A DNA stretch of 64,000 bases from a bacterium (GCA_021850985.1 JAJZJX010000003.1:49658-113657), one strand, 5' to 3'; counted from the stretch's first letter, positions 52,333-60,893 are shown. Notes: a model not told the origin generated them from the letters alone. Numbers and translations are program-made.

Positions 52333-52647
52333 TTATTTTTCCTTTTCTGAGTCTAAAACGTAAAGCTCTTTTTTTGCGAATATAAAAGACAAAAGCGAAC
52401 TTGTATAAAAATCCGGTTTATTTTTCTTATATTTTTTTAAAAATATTAATACTGCGGTATCTGTCAATATTGCTATAATAATTATTTTTTTAAGTATCAT
52501 TATGGATGCCGCAGTTAAAAAAATAAAAAATGCCCAATCGTAAATTTCAAGTCCGAATCTCGTTATTTTTCCGTGTATTTCGCTGTATATTTTAAATTCG
52601 GTATATCCTTCAGTATTTATTGTTTTGTTTTGCTTTTTTTGAACCAT
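52333..52647 (-). CDS. VirB3/TrbD-like small membrane protein
   Basis: A 104-residue protein with two adjacent hydrophobic segments (WAFFIFLTAASIMIL and IIIAILTDTAVLIFL) and a charged C-terminus. The position just before VirB4 and after VirB2, its size and its topology match VirB3/TrbD. Sequence identity is too low to go on alone. Confidence 0.7.
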   Translation of the reverse strand: MVQKKQNKTINTEGYTEFKIYSEIHGKITRFGLEIYDWAFFIFLTAASIMILKKIIIIAILTDTAVLIFLKKYKKNKPDFYTSSLLSFIFAKKELYVLDSEKEK

Positions 52648-52677
52648 TTTTATTTAACCGTATCAAAATTGCTGACG

Positions 52678-52739
52678 GAAAAGGTGTCAGATTTTATTTT
52701 ACAATTTGTGACGGGGACAGAATTGAATTCTGTCCCCGT
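52678..52739. repeat. Family B and palindrome family A (copy 4), side by side
   Basis: A family B copy (52678-52702, AAAAGGTGTCAGATTTTATT) is directly followed by ACAATTTGTG and a perfect 29-nt family A palindrome (52711-52739, arms ACGGGGACAGAATT / AATTCTGTCCCCGT, central G). They lie between VirB3 and VirB2. Confidence 0.85.
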
Positions 52740-52745
52740 AGTTAA

Positions 52746-53306
52746 TTAGGGCTGTCCTATAGTTGTTGCGCCGTTGCCTGCCCCGATGTTCATTCCGGCG
52801 GCAGCGCCTCCTGCATTTTGGACGATTCCGAGTATGGCTCCGGTTATCGTAGGAGCAAGCATGACCCCCGTTCCTGCAGCCGCAGTTATAAACGCTTTTC
52901 TTGCGGCATCCGGTTTGTGCTGTTTTATATCGTAAAATCCTTTAACGAGTCCTATAGTAAGCGTAGCGGGAGCAAGTCTGTAGCATATCCATGTGGTAGC
53001 CTCGTTTAAAATGCCGGAAGCGCCTATGCCGAGCGAACCCTGATTTAAATTTATCATAGCGGAAGCGTATGAAGCGACGGAAAGAATACTTCCGAACGCA
53101 AAAACGGATATAAAGACTCTGCCGTAAGATTTATTTGCAGTATTTTCTTTAATTTCAGACTGAATTTTTGCGGCTATATTTATTGAAGAGTTAAAATAAA
53201 AATTTTTAAACGATTTAATAGTTTGGAATATTTTAAACCTGTTAAAAAATTCAAACAGATTAAAATTATTAAAATAAACTGCGTTTTTTAATTTTTTTTC
53301 GGACAT
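52746..53306 (-). CDS. VirB2/TrbC-like pilin candidate
   Basis: A 186-residue protein with a long N-terminus (about 60 residues before a hydrophobic segment), then FISVFAFGSILSVASYASA, a likely leader-peptidase site, and two further hydrophobic stretches (TTWICYRLAPATLTIGLVKG and AAAGTGVMLAPTITGAILGI). This is the pilin pattern: two helices after a cleaved leader. The tail is Gly/Ala-rich. The leader is unusually long. It is the first gene of the locus, with a GGAGGGC site before the ATG. Confidence 0.72.
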   Translation of the reverse strand: MSEKKLKNAVYFNNFNLFEFFNRFKIFQTIKSFKNFYFNSSINIAAKIQSEIKENTANKSYGRVFISVFAFGSILSVASYASAMINLNQGSLGIGASGILNEATTWICYRLAPATLTIGLVKGFYDIKQHKPDAARKAFITAAAGTGVMLAPTITGAILGIVQNAGGAAAGMNIGAGNGATTIGQP

Positions 53307-53400
53307 TTCTGCGCCCTCCTGAAACTTAAAGATTAAATTAATTTAATACCAATACTAAAAAAAATTGAGATAATATTATTTAATCATTTTAATGTTTCAG

Positions 53401-53456
53401 GATTATGACGAAAATGTTAAAAATATGTTAATTTTTTGTTACATTTACGTTACAGA
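53401..53456 (-). promoter_or_regulatory. 11-bp phased direct repeats upstream of the T4SS locus
   Basis: On the minus strand four 11-bp units in a row, TGTAACGTAAA, TGTAACAAAAA, ATTAACATATT and TTTAACATTTT, and a fifth CGTCATAATCC. The (T/G)TAAC core recurs at exact 11-bp steps, the arrangement used by PhoB/PhoP-family (winged-helix OmpR-type) regulators. It lies about 95-150 nt before the VirB2 start and points at the T4SS genes. Confidence 0.5.
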
Positions 53457-53492
53457 ATCCTGCAAATGCAGAAGGAAAGGGCTATAGCTGAA

Positions 53493-53999
53493 CTAATCGT
53501 ATTTTTCGAAATCCTTAATCGCTTTTCTCAGGTACTCGGGAATCCGTCTGGGTTTAAAATCTGCATTGTCCACGCAGACGAGGACGGTATTGCCTGAGGC
53601 AATTTCGGTATAGGTTATATCGAAGATTTGTTTAAGTTGCGAAGATTTATCGGATTTACCGTCTTGCGGCAAGTTCTCCGGCTTATTATTTTCTCTTACT
53701 ATTTTATAAATAAAGTTAAAGCTTGAATTTTTTATATATTCTATTTTTGTATATATTTTTAAATCGTCGTCGTATTTCGCGGGATTAAAATATTTGCAGT
53801 TGGATTCGGCTACGACGAAGTAAAAACCTTCTTTTTCTATGTCGGTATATTTGTAGCCTATGTTTTTAAGATATTCAGTTCTTGCAACTTCGAAAAATAC
53901 GAAATATTTGCCGTAGTAAACGACGGACATTGCATCGGTTTCTTCGTATCTGACCTTTAGTTCGGTGTAAAAATTAAATCCGTCCGTTTTATCCGTCAA
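53493..53999 (-). CDS. Acyl-CoA thioesterase, YbgC/4HBT family
   Basis: A 168-residue hotdog-fold protein. The motif VRYEETDAMSVVYYGKYFVFFEVARTEYL, quoted here in pieces (YEETDAMSVVYYGKY), is the 4-hydroxybenzoyl-CoA thioesterase signature with its catalytic Asp. YbgC-like members cleave short acyl-CoA or acyl-ACP. Starts at TTG 53999, overlapping the response-regulator gene by 11 nt (stop 53989). An insertion near residues 97-108 is Lys/Ser-rich. Confidence 0.85.
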   Translation of the reverse strand: MTDKTDGFNFYTELKVRYEETDAMSVVYYGKYFVFFEVARTEYLKNIGYKYTDIEKEGFYFVVAESNCKYFNPAKYDDDLKIYTKIEYIKNSSFNFIYKIVRENNKPENLPQDGKSDKSSQLKQIFDITYTEIASGNTVLVCVDNADFKPRRIPEYLRKAIKDFEKYD

Positions 54000-54366
54000 T
54001 TTTTAAATATTCCTTGATTTTTTCGTAAAGTATGTTTTTATCTATAGGCTTTGCTATGAAATCGTTAAACCCCAGAGACATCAGGTGTTCTTTATTGCCT
54101 GCCATTGCATGCGCCGTAACTGCAATAACGGGAATATCTTTGTATGCTTCGATGCATTTCAGCCTCTTAAAAACTTCTATTCCGTCTATTCCGGGAAGCC
54201 CTATATCGAGAAGGATTAAAGAAATATCGGGATTTTCGTCGGTTTTTTTAAGCGCCTCGTAACCGTCTTCGGCTGTAATTATATCCAAGTCGAAAGGTTC
54301 AAGCATTGCCGTAATTAAATCAAGATTAATAGCATTATCTTCTACAATAAGAATTTTATGGCGCAT
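53989..54366 (-). CDS. Single-domain response regulator (DivK-like)
   Basis: A 125-residue receiver domain: ILIVEDNAINLDLI, acidic pocket, phosphorylated Asp in LILLDIGLPGIDG, the Thr in AVTAHAMAG, and the Lys in FIAKPID. There is no output domain. It lies 47 nt after the hybrid kinase on the same strand and is its likely partner (inference). Confidence 0.92.
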   Translation of the reverse strand: MRHKILIVEDNAINLDLITAMLEPFDLDIITAEDGYEALKKTDENPDISLILLDIGLPGIDGIEVFKRLKCIEAYKDIPVIAVTAHAMAGNKEHLMSLGFNDFIAKPIDKNILYEKIKEYLKIDG

Positions 54367-54412
54367 ATTGATTAATTTAATTATTTTATAATTTATTTTT
54401 TTTATTTTTTAA

Positions 54413-57352
54413 TTATTCAGCTACTTCAGCTACGGCATTTCCTCCCGAATTCTTAAGGCCGCACAGCCTGTTGTAAATTTTGGAAATCAGCTCTTCGGGG
54501 CTCTCTCCGTCTTTAGGAAATGAAGCGACTATAAAAGAAGCCGTTAATTTTTTCGATTTCAGCTCTTCCTCTTTGTAAAAAGGATAATCTCTGATGACCG
54601 AACAAAACCTGTTTGCAACGAATGCCGCCGCATCTTTTAAAGTATTATTAAGTATAACCGCAAACTCGTCATAGCCGAATCTTACTATTACGTCTGAGCC
54701 TCTAAGCATCTTCTTCAACATTTCCGATATTTTTTTTAGCGCTATATCCGAATGAAAATTCCCTACTAAATCGCAGTACTCTTTAAAGTTGTCTATATCT
54801 AAAAATACGACGCTGAAAACTATACTGTATCTTTTAGCCCTGTTAATTTCCTGAGCCAATCTTATATTAAAATAATTATGGTCCAAAAGTCCGGTAATTT
54901 CGTCGAATAAACCGGCTTTCTGCGGATAGATAAGCTCCAATTCCCTTATGGAACGGCTCAATTCTTCGGCGGAAAAAGATTTTTTGCCTATTATTCTTTC
55001 TATATTGCCGGAAAGTTTGAGCCTTTCTTCCACCGTCAAATCCTTGGACGTTATAATAAATATCGGTATTTGCGCCGATATAGGATGCTTTTTTATATTT
55101 TCGGCTACTTCGAATCCGTCTATGTCGGGCATTACCAAGTCAAGCAATATCAAATCCGGCTTAAGCTCTATAGCCATTTTGAGCCCTTCTTCGCCGTTAT
55201 ATGCGTGCACTAAATTGAAGCCCTCTCCGACAAGAAGTTTTTCTATCATTTTATGAACTATAGGGTCGTCGTCTATAAGAAGAATATTAACCTGCCTTTT
55301 TTTTCTTTTAGACGTAAGCGTAAACTGCGAAAGCGTATGAATAAGAGTGTCTTTTTCAATAGGTTTTATAAGATAATCCGTAGCGCCGAGAGCAAATCCC
55401 AAATCTTTATTATCTATTATGCTGGTTATAATTACGGGTATGTTTTTAACGTCTTTATCGGTTTTTAATTCGTTTAAAACATCCCATCCGTCCTTTTTAG
55501 GCAGCATAATGTCTAAAAGAATCGCAAAAGGTTTTAAACTTTTCGCCTTTTCGACGGCTTCAATTCCGTCGTACGCATGGGCAACGGAATATCCGGAATT
55601 TACTAAATTTATAGTTAAAATTTCAGAGGTCGGGCGGTCGTCTTCCGCGACAAGCACTAAAGGTTTATTTCTTTTAGCATTATTATTTCTGAAAAAAGTT
55701 TTGGCATCAACCGTAATCAAAGTTTTTTCGGTTTCTTCGACGCTCATTGCGGATGCTTTTTCGGCTTCTAAGGGATTCGGCAGGACGAAAGTGAAATCGG
55801 TTAAACCGTTTTTAACGGATTCAAAGTTTATATGTCCTCCGTGCAGTTCTATAATTTTTTTCGTCAAAGCAAGTCCGAGTCCCGTTCCTTCGTATTGCCT
55901 TGAATAATTGTTGTCGGCTTGGGTAAATTCTTCGAATATTTTATTTTTAAAATTGTCGTCTATGCCTATTCCGCTGTTTATAACGTCGATTTGTATGTAT
56001 TCAAACAATTTATCGTGAGGGGTTACCGGTTTAACGTTTAAAGCGGGCGAAACATTTTTACATAATACTTTAACTTCGGTATTTTCGAAAGAAAATTTTA
56101 TGGCATTGCTTAAAAGATTATATATTATCTGTTTAAATTTAATTCTGTCGGAATACAGCTTATAATCTTCGGAACATTCATAATCGACGGTTATAGCAAG
56201 GTTCTTTTTTCCGGCAAGGGATTTTAAAACGATTATAGCCTCGTCTATAGCTTCCTTAATAGAGAAAACGGAGTATTCAAGAGTAAACATGCCGGCTTCT
56301 ATTTTAGATATGTCGAGAATATTGTTTATAAGCTGAAGCAGATGTTTTCCCGAGACTAATATATTATTTGTATATTTTTTATGTTTTTCGCTCAGGTCGG
56401 AAGAATCTTTCAGCAGGTCTGAATAGCCTATAATAGCGTTAAGCGGAGTCCTGAGTTCATGGGACATATTTGCGATAAATTTAGATTTTAATTCGTTTGC
56501 CCTTCTTAGCTCCTTGTTGCTTTCTTCCAACTGTTTCGTTCTTTCGATAACTTTATTTTCAAGATTTTCGTTCAGCTCTTTCAGCCTTTTTTCCTGTAAT
56601 TTTATATCCGTAATATCTTTAGAAATGCCTATAGTACCGATTATATCGCCATTTTTGTCTATAATGCGGGATATAGTAAGCGATATGTCCACCGGACTTC
56701 CGTCCTTTTTTCTGAGCAGAGTTTCATAATTTGCAACGAATTTATCTTTTTTAAGCTTTTCTAAAATATCGTCTCTCTCGTCTGGATTTATATAAAATTC
56801 GGAGGCGCGTTTTCCTATGACTTCTTTCTGCGGATAGCCGAGCATATTTTCGCCGCCTTTATTAAATTCGGTAATTATGCCGCGGCGGTCGGTGACCATA
56901 ATCATATCGAAAGAATCGTCTAAGATATTTTGAAAATACGCCTTCTGCTCTCTCAACTGCTTAATAATGCTTTCTTTGTCGATATGATTTTTGTACCTGT
57001 CGTAAAGCAGATCGTAAATAAATTTGGAACTGACGGAATTTATAATCTCTATTCCGTGGTCGTGAAGCACGGCGAGTTCGGCAAGTTCTAATTCCGGTTC
57101 TCCCGTAAGATTAAAAATTATATTAAAATTTATATTAGCGTCGTTAACTTCTTTAATTGTTTTAAAGCATTTTATTCCGGATTCTTTTGCGTAAACGGCG
57201 CCTTCTTTGTCTAAATTTCTGGCAGTTAATGCGGCTATCTCGACGTTTTTATCGTCTCGAAGCATTTCAATCATAGTTTTAGCGGCATTTCCGCCGCCGT
57301 ATATCAGGATTTTTGCCATGACACCGTTCATAAAATTATTCAGTTTCTTCAA
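54413..57352 (-). CDS. Hybrid histidine kinase: Rossmann-PAS-HisKA-HATPase-REC-REC-degenerate GGDEF
   Basis: A 979-residue soluble signalling protein. Residues about 13-125 form a Rossmann-like nucleotide-binding domain with ILIYGGGNAAKTMIEML. A PAS domain is at about 137-260, HisKA with MSHELRTPLNAIIGY near 300, HATPase with NLLSNAIKFS and GTGLGLALTKKI, two receiver domains (LLDIMLPKKDGW and LLDLVMPDIDGF), and a C-terminal cyclase-like domain. That domain has RFGYDEFAVIL, GYDEF instead of GGDEF, so activity is doubtful. The start could also be the inner ATG at residue 12 (MAKILIYGGG). The Rossmann part resembles NAD- or nucleotide-sensing domains. Confidence 0.88.
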   Translation of the reverse strand: MKKLNNFMNGVMAKILIYGGGNAAKTMIEMLRDDKNVEIAALTARNLDKEGAVYAKESGIKCFKTIKEVNDANINFNIIFNLTGEPELELAELAVLHDHGIEIINSVSSKFIYDLLYDRYKNHIDKESIIKQLREQKAYFQNILDDSFDMIMVTDRRGIITEFNKGGENMLGYPQKEVIGKRASEFYINPDERDDILEKLKKDKFVANYETLLRKKDGSPVDISLTISRIIDKNGDIIGTIGISKDITDIKLQEKRLKELNENLENKVIERTKQLEESNKELRRANELKSKFIANMSHELRTPLNAIIGYSDLLKDSSDLSEKHKKYTNNILVSGKHLLQLINNILDISKIEAGMFTLEYSVFSIKEAIDEAIIVLKSLAGKKNLAITVDYECSEDYKLYSDRIKFKQIIYNLLSNAIKFSFENTEVKVLCKNVSPALNVKPVTPHDKLFEYIQIDVINSGIGIDDNFKNKIFEEFTQADNNYSRQYEGTGLGLALTKKIIELHGGHINFESVKNGLTDFTFVLPNPLEAEKASAMSVEETEKTLITVDAKTFFRNNNAKRNKPLVLVAEDDRPTSEILTINLVNSGYSVAHAYDGIEAVEKAKSLKPFAILLDIMLPKKDGWDVLNELKTDKDVKNIPVIITSIIDNKDLGFALGATDYLIKPIEKDTLIHTLSQFTLTSKRKKRQVNILLIDDDPIVHKMIEKLLVGEGFNLVHAYNGEEGLKMAIELKPDLILLDLVMPDIDGFEVAENIKKHPISAQIPIFIITSKDLTVEERLKLSGNIERIIGKKSFSAEELSRSIRELELIYPQKAGLFDEITGLLDHNYFNIRLAQEINRAKRYSIVFSVVFLDIDNFKEYCDLVGNFHSDIALKKISEMLKKMLRGSDVIVRFGYDEFAVILNNTLKDAAAFVANRFCSVIRDYPFYKEEELKSKKLTASFIVASFPKDGESPEELISKIYNRLCGLKNSGGNAVAEVAE

Positions 57353-57444
57353 GCTAAACTTATTTCTCCTTAACCGTTAAGTAATAAATATCTATTTATA
57401 TGTTATATGCAATTTATATGCAATATTAATAAATTAAATTTAAA

Positions 57445-57849
57445 TTATAAAAGCGGACCGTTAAGCAGATTGTTTATTTTGTCTCTTAAGAGTTCGTTTC
57501 TTATAGGTTTATCGACGTAATCCGTAGCCCCCTCTTCAAAACTTCTTTTTACGGTTTCTTTGTCGTTCAGAGCGCTTATCATTAAAATCGGAACTTTGTC
57601 GTAAACTTTTCTGATGGTCCTGAGAACGTCGAGCCCGTTTATCCTCGGAAGCATTATATCGATAATAATAAGGTCGAAAACGTTTCCTTCGGTAATTTTA
57701 TCCAATGCGTCCCTGCCGTTTTCTGCTATAGTTATATCGGCGTCAAAAGACGATTGTATAATAATTCTTACAAGTTCGGAATGCATCCTGTTGTCTTCTA
57801 CCAAAAGAATTTTTTTTCTTGGAATAATTCTGCTCGCTAAATTTACCAT
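57445..57849 (-). CDS. Single-domain response regulator
   Basis: A 134-residue receiver: ILLVEDNRMHSELV, phosphorylated Asp in LIIIDIMLPRINGL, MISALND, and the Lys in YVDKPIR. A 12-residue N-terminal extension with basic residues precedes it. No output domain. It lies just upstream of the hybrid kinase on the same strand, so the kinase is flanked by two stand-alone receivers. Confidence 0.9.
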   Translation of the reverse strand: MVNLASRIIPRKKILLVEDNRMHSELVRIIIQSSFDADITIAENGRDALDKITEGNVFDLIIIDIMLPRINGLDVLRTIRKVYDKVPILMISALNDKETVKRSFEEGATDYVDKPIRNELLRDKINNLLNGPLL

Positions 57850-57932
57850 GGCATTATCCTTAATAAATAAAAGCCGTTTGATTAATTTTTATATAATATA
57901 ATATATTATGCTATATAGTTAATTTAATATTA

Positions 57933-58295
57933 TTACTTATTCGTTCTTTTTTCAAGTTCTTCCTGTTTAGTTTTACATGCGATGCACAAAGTGGCTTCAG
58001 GCCTGTATTCCAATCTTTTTTCGGAAATTTCTCCGCCGCATTCGTCGCATATGCCGTAAGTCCCGTTTTCTATTCGCGACAGCGCTTCCTGTATTTTCGG
58101 AATAAGTTTCCTTTCTCTGTCGCGTATCCTGAGTTCAAAATTTCTGTCAGATTCTAAGGTAGCCCTGTCGTTGGGGTCCGGAAAATTATCGTCTTCTTTC
58201 GTCATAGCGTCGACCGTTTTCATAGCATCGCCGAACAGAGACTCTAATTTTTTATTTAAAATATTTTTAAAATATAAAAGCTTTTCTTCCGTCAC
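57933..58295 (-). CDS. DksA/TraR-family zinc finger protein
   Basis: A 120-residue protein. A coiled-coil helix is followed by a C4 zinc finger with CDECGGEISEKRLEY and TLCIACKTKQE. The length and finger match the DksA/TraR group, which act on RNA polymerase's secondary channel; the acidic tip typical of DksA is less clear, so the exact role is uncertain. It starts at GTG 58295. Neighbours are the response regulators and mqnC. Confidence 0.88.
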   Translation of the reverse strand: MTEEKLLYFKNILNKKLESLFGDAMKTVDAMTKEDDNFPDPNDRATLESDRNFELRIRDRERKLIPKIQEALSRIENGTYGICDECGGEISEKRLEYRPEATLCIACKTKQEELEKRTNK

Positions 58296-58409
58296 GTAAA
58301 TTATGTCCTCGCCTTTTTATAATTTGTCGTTTATTTATAAAAATTATAACATAATTTTAAGGAAAAGGTATAATATTAATTTTTTAGTAAATATTTTCTT
58401 TGTAAAAAG

Positions 58410-59453
58410 TCAATATTTTTTTATTAGCGTATAATTATTCGTTCTCTGCGCAGGAACAAACCCGGCGTCTTTAATAAGCCTGACCATTAATTTTTCATCT
58501 ACGGTTCTGTTTTCCGTACCCGCAGCTTTTACTACGTTTTCTTCGAGCATGGTAGAACCCATATCGTTAGCTCCGAAACTTAACGCAACCTGCCCCATTT
58601 TCGCCCCCTGCGTTACCCATGAAGCCTGAATATTATCGAAATTGTCTAAAATTATTCTTGAGACTGCAAGCACTTTAAGGTAATAATGGCCGTAAACGCC
58701 CCTTGGATTTAGAGCGGTATTTTTGCTTTGAAAACTCCAAGGAATAAAAGCCTTAAAACCGCCGGTCTTATCCTGAAGATATCTAAGTTTAAAAAGATGC
58801 TCCACTATATCTTCGTCGGTTTCTATAGTTCCGAACATCATGGTAGCGGAAGAATTTAAACCTGCGTTGTGGACTTCTTCCATGACTTTAAGCCACTGTC
58901 CGCTGTCTATTTTATTAGGGCTTATTTTTTTTCTTACCCTGTCCGTTAATATTTCCGCTCCGCCGCCTGGGACTGAATCTAAGCCTGCTTTTTTCAAAAT
59001 ATTTATTGTTTCTTTAATCGTCATATCGTTGGATTGGGCGATAAAAGTAATTTCCGGAGGAGAAAACGCATGGATATGTATATCGAAATTTTCTTTAATA
59101 TCGTTTAACAGATTAATATAGTAGTCTATAGTTATATCGGGATTTAATCCTCCCTGAAGAAGAATCTGAGTGCCTGAAAGTTCCTTTGTTTCCCTGATTT
59201 TATCGAATATTTGTTCTTTCGTCAGAACGTAAGCGTCTTTATCCGGGACCCCGTATTTTTTATAAAAAGCGCAAAATTTGCATTCAGACGTGCAGACGTT
59301 CGTGTAGTTTATATTTCTATCGATAATAAACGTAACGGTATCGTCGGGATGCTTTTCTTTCCTTATGCCGTCGGCTATTTTTCCAAGTTCTATAATATTA
59401 TTATTTTTAAACAGCGCCAAAGCGTCTTTTTTGTTTATTCTATTTTTATTCAT
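58410..59453 (-). CDS. mqnC: Cyclic dehypoxanthinyl futalosine synthase MqnC
   Basis: MqnC is a radical SAM enzyme of the futalosine route to menaquinone: it closes the spiro ring of dehypoxanthine futalosine. The 347-residue protein has CTSECKFCAFYK (CxxxCxxC), then LLQGGLNPDI, HIHAFSPPEI, PGGGAEIL, FIPWSFQ and GANDMGSTMLEENVVKAAG in order. PGGGAEIL and FIPWSFQ distinguish it from CofH and MqnE. A close paralogue lies at 36547, in the thiamine operon. Its presence suggests menaquinone-based anaerobic respiration. Confidence 0.93.
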   Translation of the reverse strand: MNKNRINKKDALALFKNNNIIELGKIADGIRKEKHPDDTVTFIIDRNINYTNVCTSECKFCAFYKKYGVPDKDAYVLTKEQIFDKIRETKELSGTQILLQGGLNPDITIDYYINLLNDIKENFDIHIHAFSPPEITFIAQSNDMTIKETINILKKAGLDSVPGGGAEILTDRVRKKISPNKIDSGQWLKVMEEVHNAGLNSSATMMFGTIETDEDIVEHLFKLRYLQDKTGGFKAFIPWSFQSKNTALNPRGVYGHYYLKVLAVSRIILDNFDNIQASWVTQGAKMGQVALSFGANDMGSTMLEENVVKAAGTENRTVDEKLMVRLIKDAGFVPAQRTNNYTLIKKY

Positions 59454-59479
59454 ATTTTTATATTTTCCGTTTATTTTAT

Positions 59480-60802
59480 TTAAGTCAGCAGGCCGCCCAT
59501 TTCATTAACGCTTTCTTCGAAAGAATAGTTTTCGTCGGGGGTCTGTTTTATAAAGTTTTCTATCTTGGATATATGGTCTATCGCAAAATCTATGGCTTCA
59601 CTGGACCCTTTAGAATAAGCGCCGATGTTTATAAGGTCTTCGTTTACCCTGTATTCCGAAACTACTTTTAAAACCTCCCGAGCGGCCGACAGATGTTCTT
59701 TTGAAACTATGTCGGGCATAACTCGGGACAGGCTGTTTAAAACGTCTATCGCCGGAAATATTCCTTTTTCAGCCGTTTTTCTCGAAAGAACGATATGTCC
59801 GTCGAGTATAGACCTTACCGTATCGGAAATAGGTTCGTTCATATCGTCGCCTTCTACTAAAACCGTGTAAATTCCGGTGATGCTTCCTTTATCGGAGTTA
59901 GCCGCTCTTTCAAGAAGTTTCGGTAAAATGCTGAAAACGGACGGCGTATAGCCCCTTACCGTAGGAGGTTCTCCCGCCGATAGCCCTATTTCCCTCGACG
60001 CCATAGCAAACCGAGTGATGGAATCCATAAGAAAAAGTACGTCAAGCCCTTTGTCCCTAAAATATTCCGCAAGGGCGGTCGCCGCAAAAGCCCCCCGCAT
60101 TCTGACCAGCGGGGATTTATCAGACGTAGCTACTATTACGACGGATTTTTTTAAACCTTCTTCTCCTAAACTTTTTTCTATAAATTCTTTAACTTCACGT
60201 CCTCTTTCGCCTATAAGGGCAATAATATTTACGTCGGACTTTGAATATTTGGTAAACATACCGAGAAGGGTGCTTTTGCCTACTCCGGAACCGGCAAATA
60301 TACCTATCCTCTGTCCTTTGCCTATAGTCAAAAAAGAATTTACCGCCCTTACTCCTACATCCATAACTTCGTTAATTCTTTTTCTTGATAAGGGAGAGGG
60401 GGGTTCGTTGACTATCTTAGCATAACCGCCGCATTGAATTTTCCCTTTATCGTCCAACGGATTACCGAACGAATCTACGACTCTTCCCAGCAGTTCTTCG
60501 CCTGCCGGAAATTTTTCCTCTTCTTCTAAAAGAATAACCTCGCTTTCTAAACTTATACCCCCTATGTCTCCGTAAGGCATAAGAACAGCCCTGTCGTCTT
60601 TAAAACCTATAACTTCCGCAGTAATACCTTCCGACGATGCGTCGTTTTTACCTTTAATGCGGCAAATTTTTCCTATGGAAAGATCAGGATGTTTAGTTTC
60701 AAGGACAAGCCCTACCGCTTTAACTATTTTTCCCTTTATAAGCATAGGATTTGAGTCTTGCAGCAGATCGGCGTATTCTTTTAAATTTATAAGTCTTCCC
60801 AT
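59480..60802 (-). CDS. fliI: Flagellum-specific ATP synthase FliI
   Basis: FliI is the hexameric ATPase of the flagellar type III export system. The 440-residue product starts at ATG 60802 (MGRLINLKEY); a GTG at 60886 lies inside the palindrome repeat and is unlikely. The catalytic domain has Walker A GIFAGSGVGKSTLLG, then GERGREVKEFIE, MDSITRFAMASREIGL and GEPPTVRGYTPSVF, which are FliI signatures. No fliH or fliJ is adjacent in the window. It is followed on the same strand by mqnC. Confidence 0.95.
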   Translation of the reverse strand: MGRLINLKEYADLLQDSNPMLIKGKIVKAVGLVLETKHPDLSIGKICRIKGKNDASSEGITAEVIGFKDDRAVLMPYGDIGGISLESEVILLEEEEKFPAGEELLGRVVDSFGNPLDDKGKIQCGGYAKIVNEPPSPLSRKRINEVMDVGVRAVNSFLTIGKGQRIGIFAGSGVGKSTLLGMFTKYSKSDVNIIALIGERGREVKEFIEKSLGEEGLKKSVVIVATSDKSPLVRMRGAFAATALAEYFRDKGLDVLFLMDSITRFAMASREIGLSAGEPPTVRGYTPSVFSILPKLLERAANSDKGSITGIYTVLVEGDDMNEPISDTVRSILDGHIVLSRKTAEKGIFPAIDVLNSLSRVMPDIVSKEHLSAAREVLKVVSEYRVNEDLINIGAYSKGSSEAIDFAIDHISKIENFIKQTPDENYSFEESVNEMGGLLT

Positions 60803-60860
60803 GCATTCATTCCTTATTTTTTCTTTGACGCCTTTTCTGCTCTGTCCTTTCCAATTTGTG

Positions 60861-60889
60861 ACGGTACCAGAATTGAATTCTGGCACCGT
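60861..60889. repeat. Palindrome family A, copy 5 (variant)
   Basis: Arms ACGGTACCAGAATT / AATTCTGGCACCGT around a central G, one mismatched pair. CCAG replaces ACAG of the other copies in both arms, so the change is compensated. It lies between the FlgJ-like gene and fliI. Confidence 0.85.
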
Positions 60890-60893
60890 ATTA

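Noticed and set aside
38079..53306. The T4SS locus as an integrative conjugative element
   Set aside because: No relaxase, integrase, partition gene or attachment site is seen, and both flanks are chromosomal genes. It cannot be fully excluded from one window.
54413..57352. The hybrid kinase as a frameshifted fusion of several genes
   Set aside because: One continuous frame covers all domains with normal linkers, so it is a real multidomain protein.
58410..59453. A second CofH
   Set aside because: PGGGAEIL, LLQGG and FIPWSFQ are MqnC features; only the 36547 gene has PGTAAEIL.
60803..60886. N-terminal extension of FliI
   Set aside because: It also begins within a palindrome repeat, and the usual FliI length is reached from 60802.
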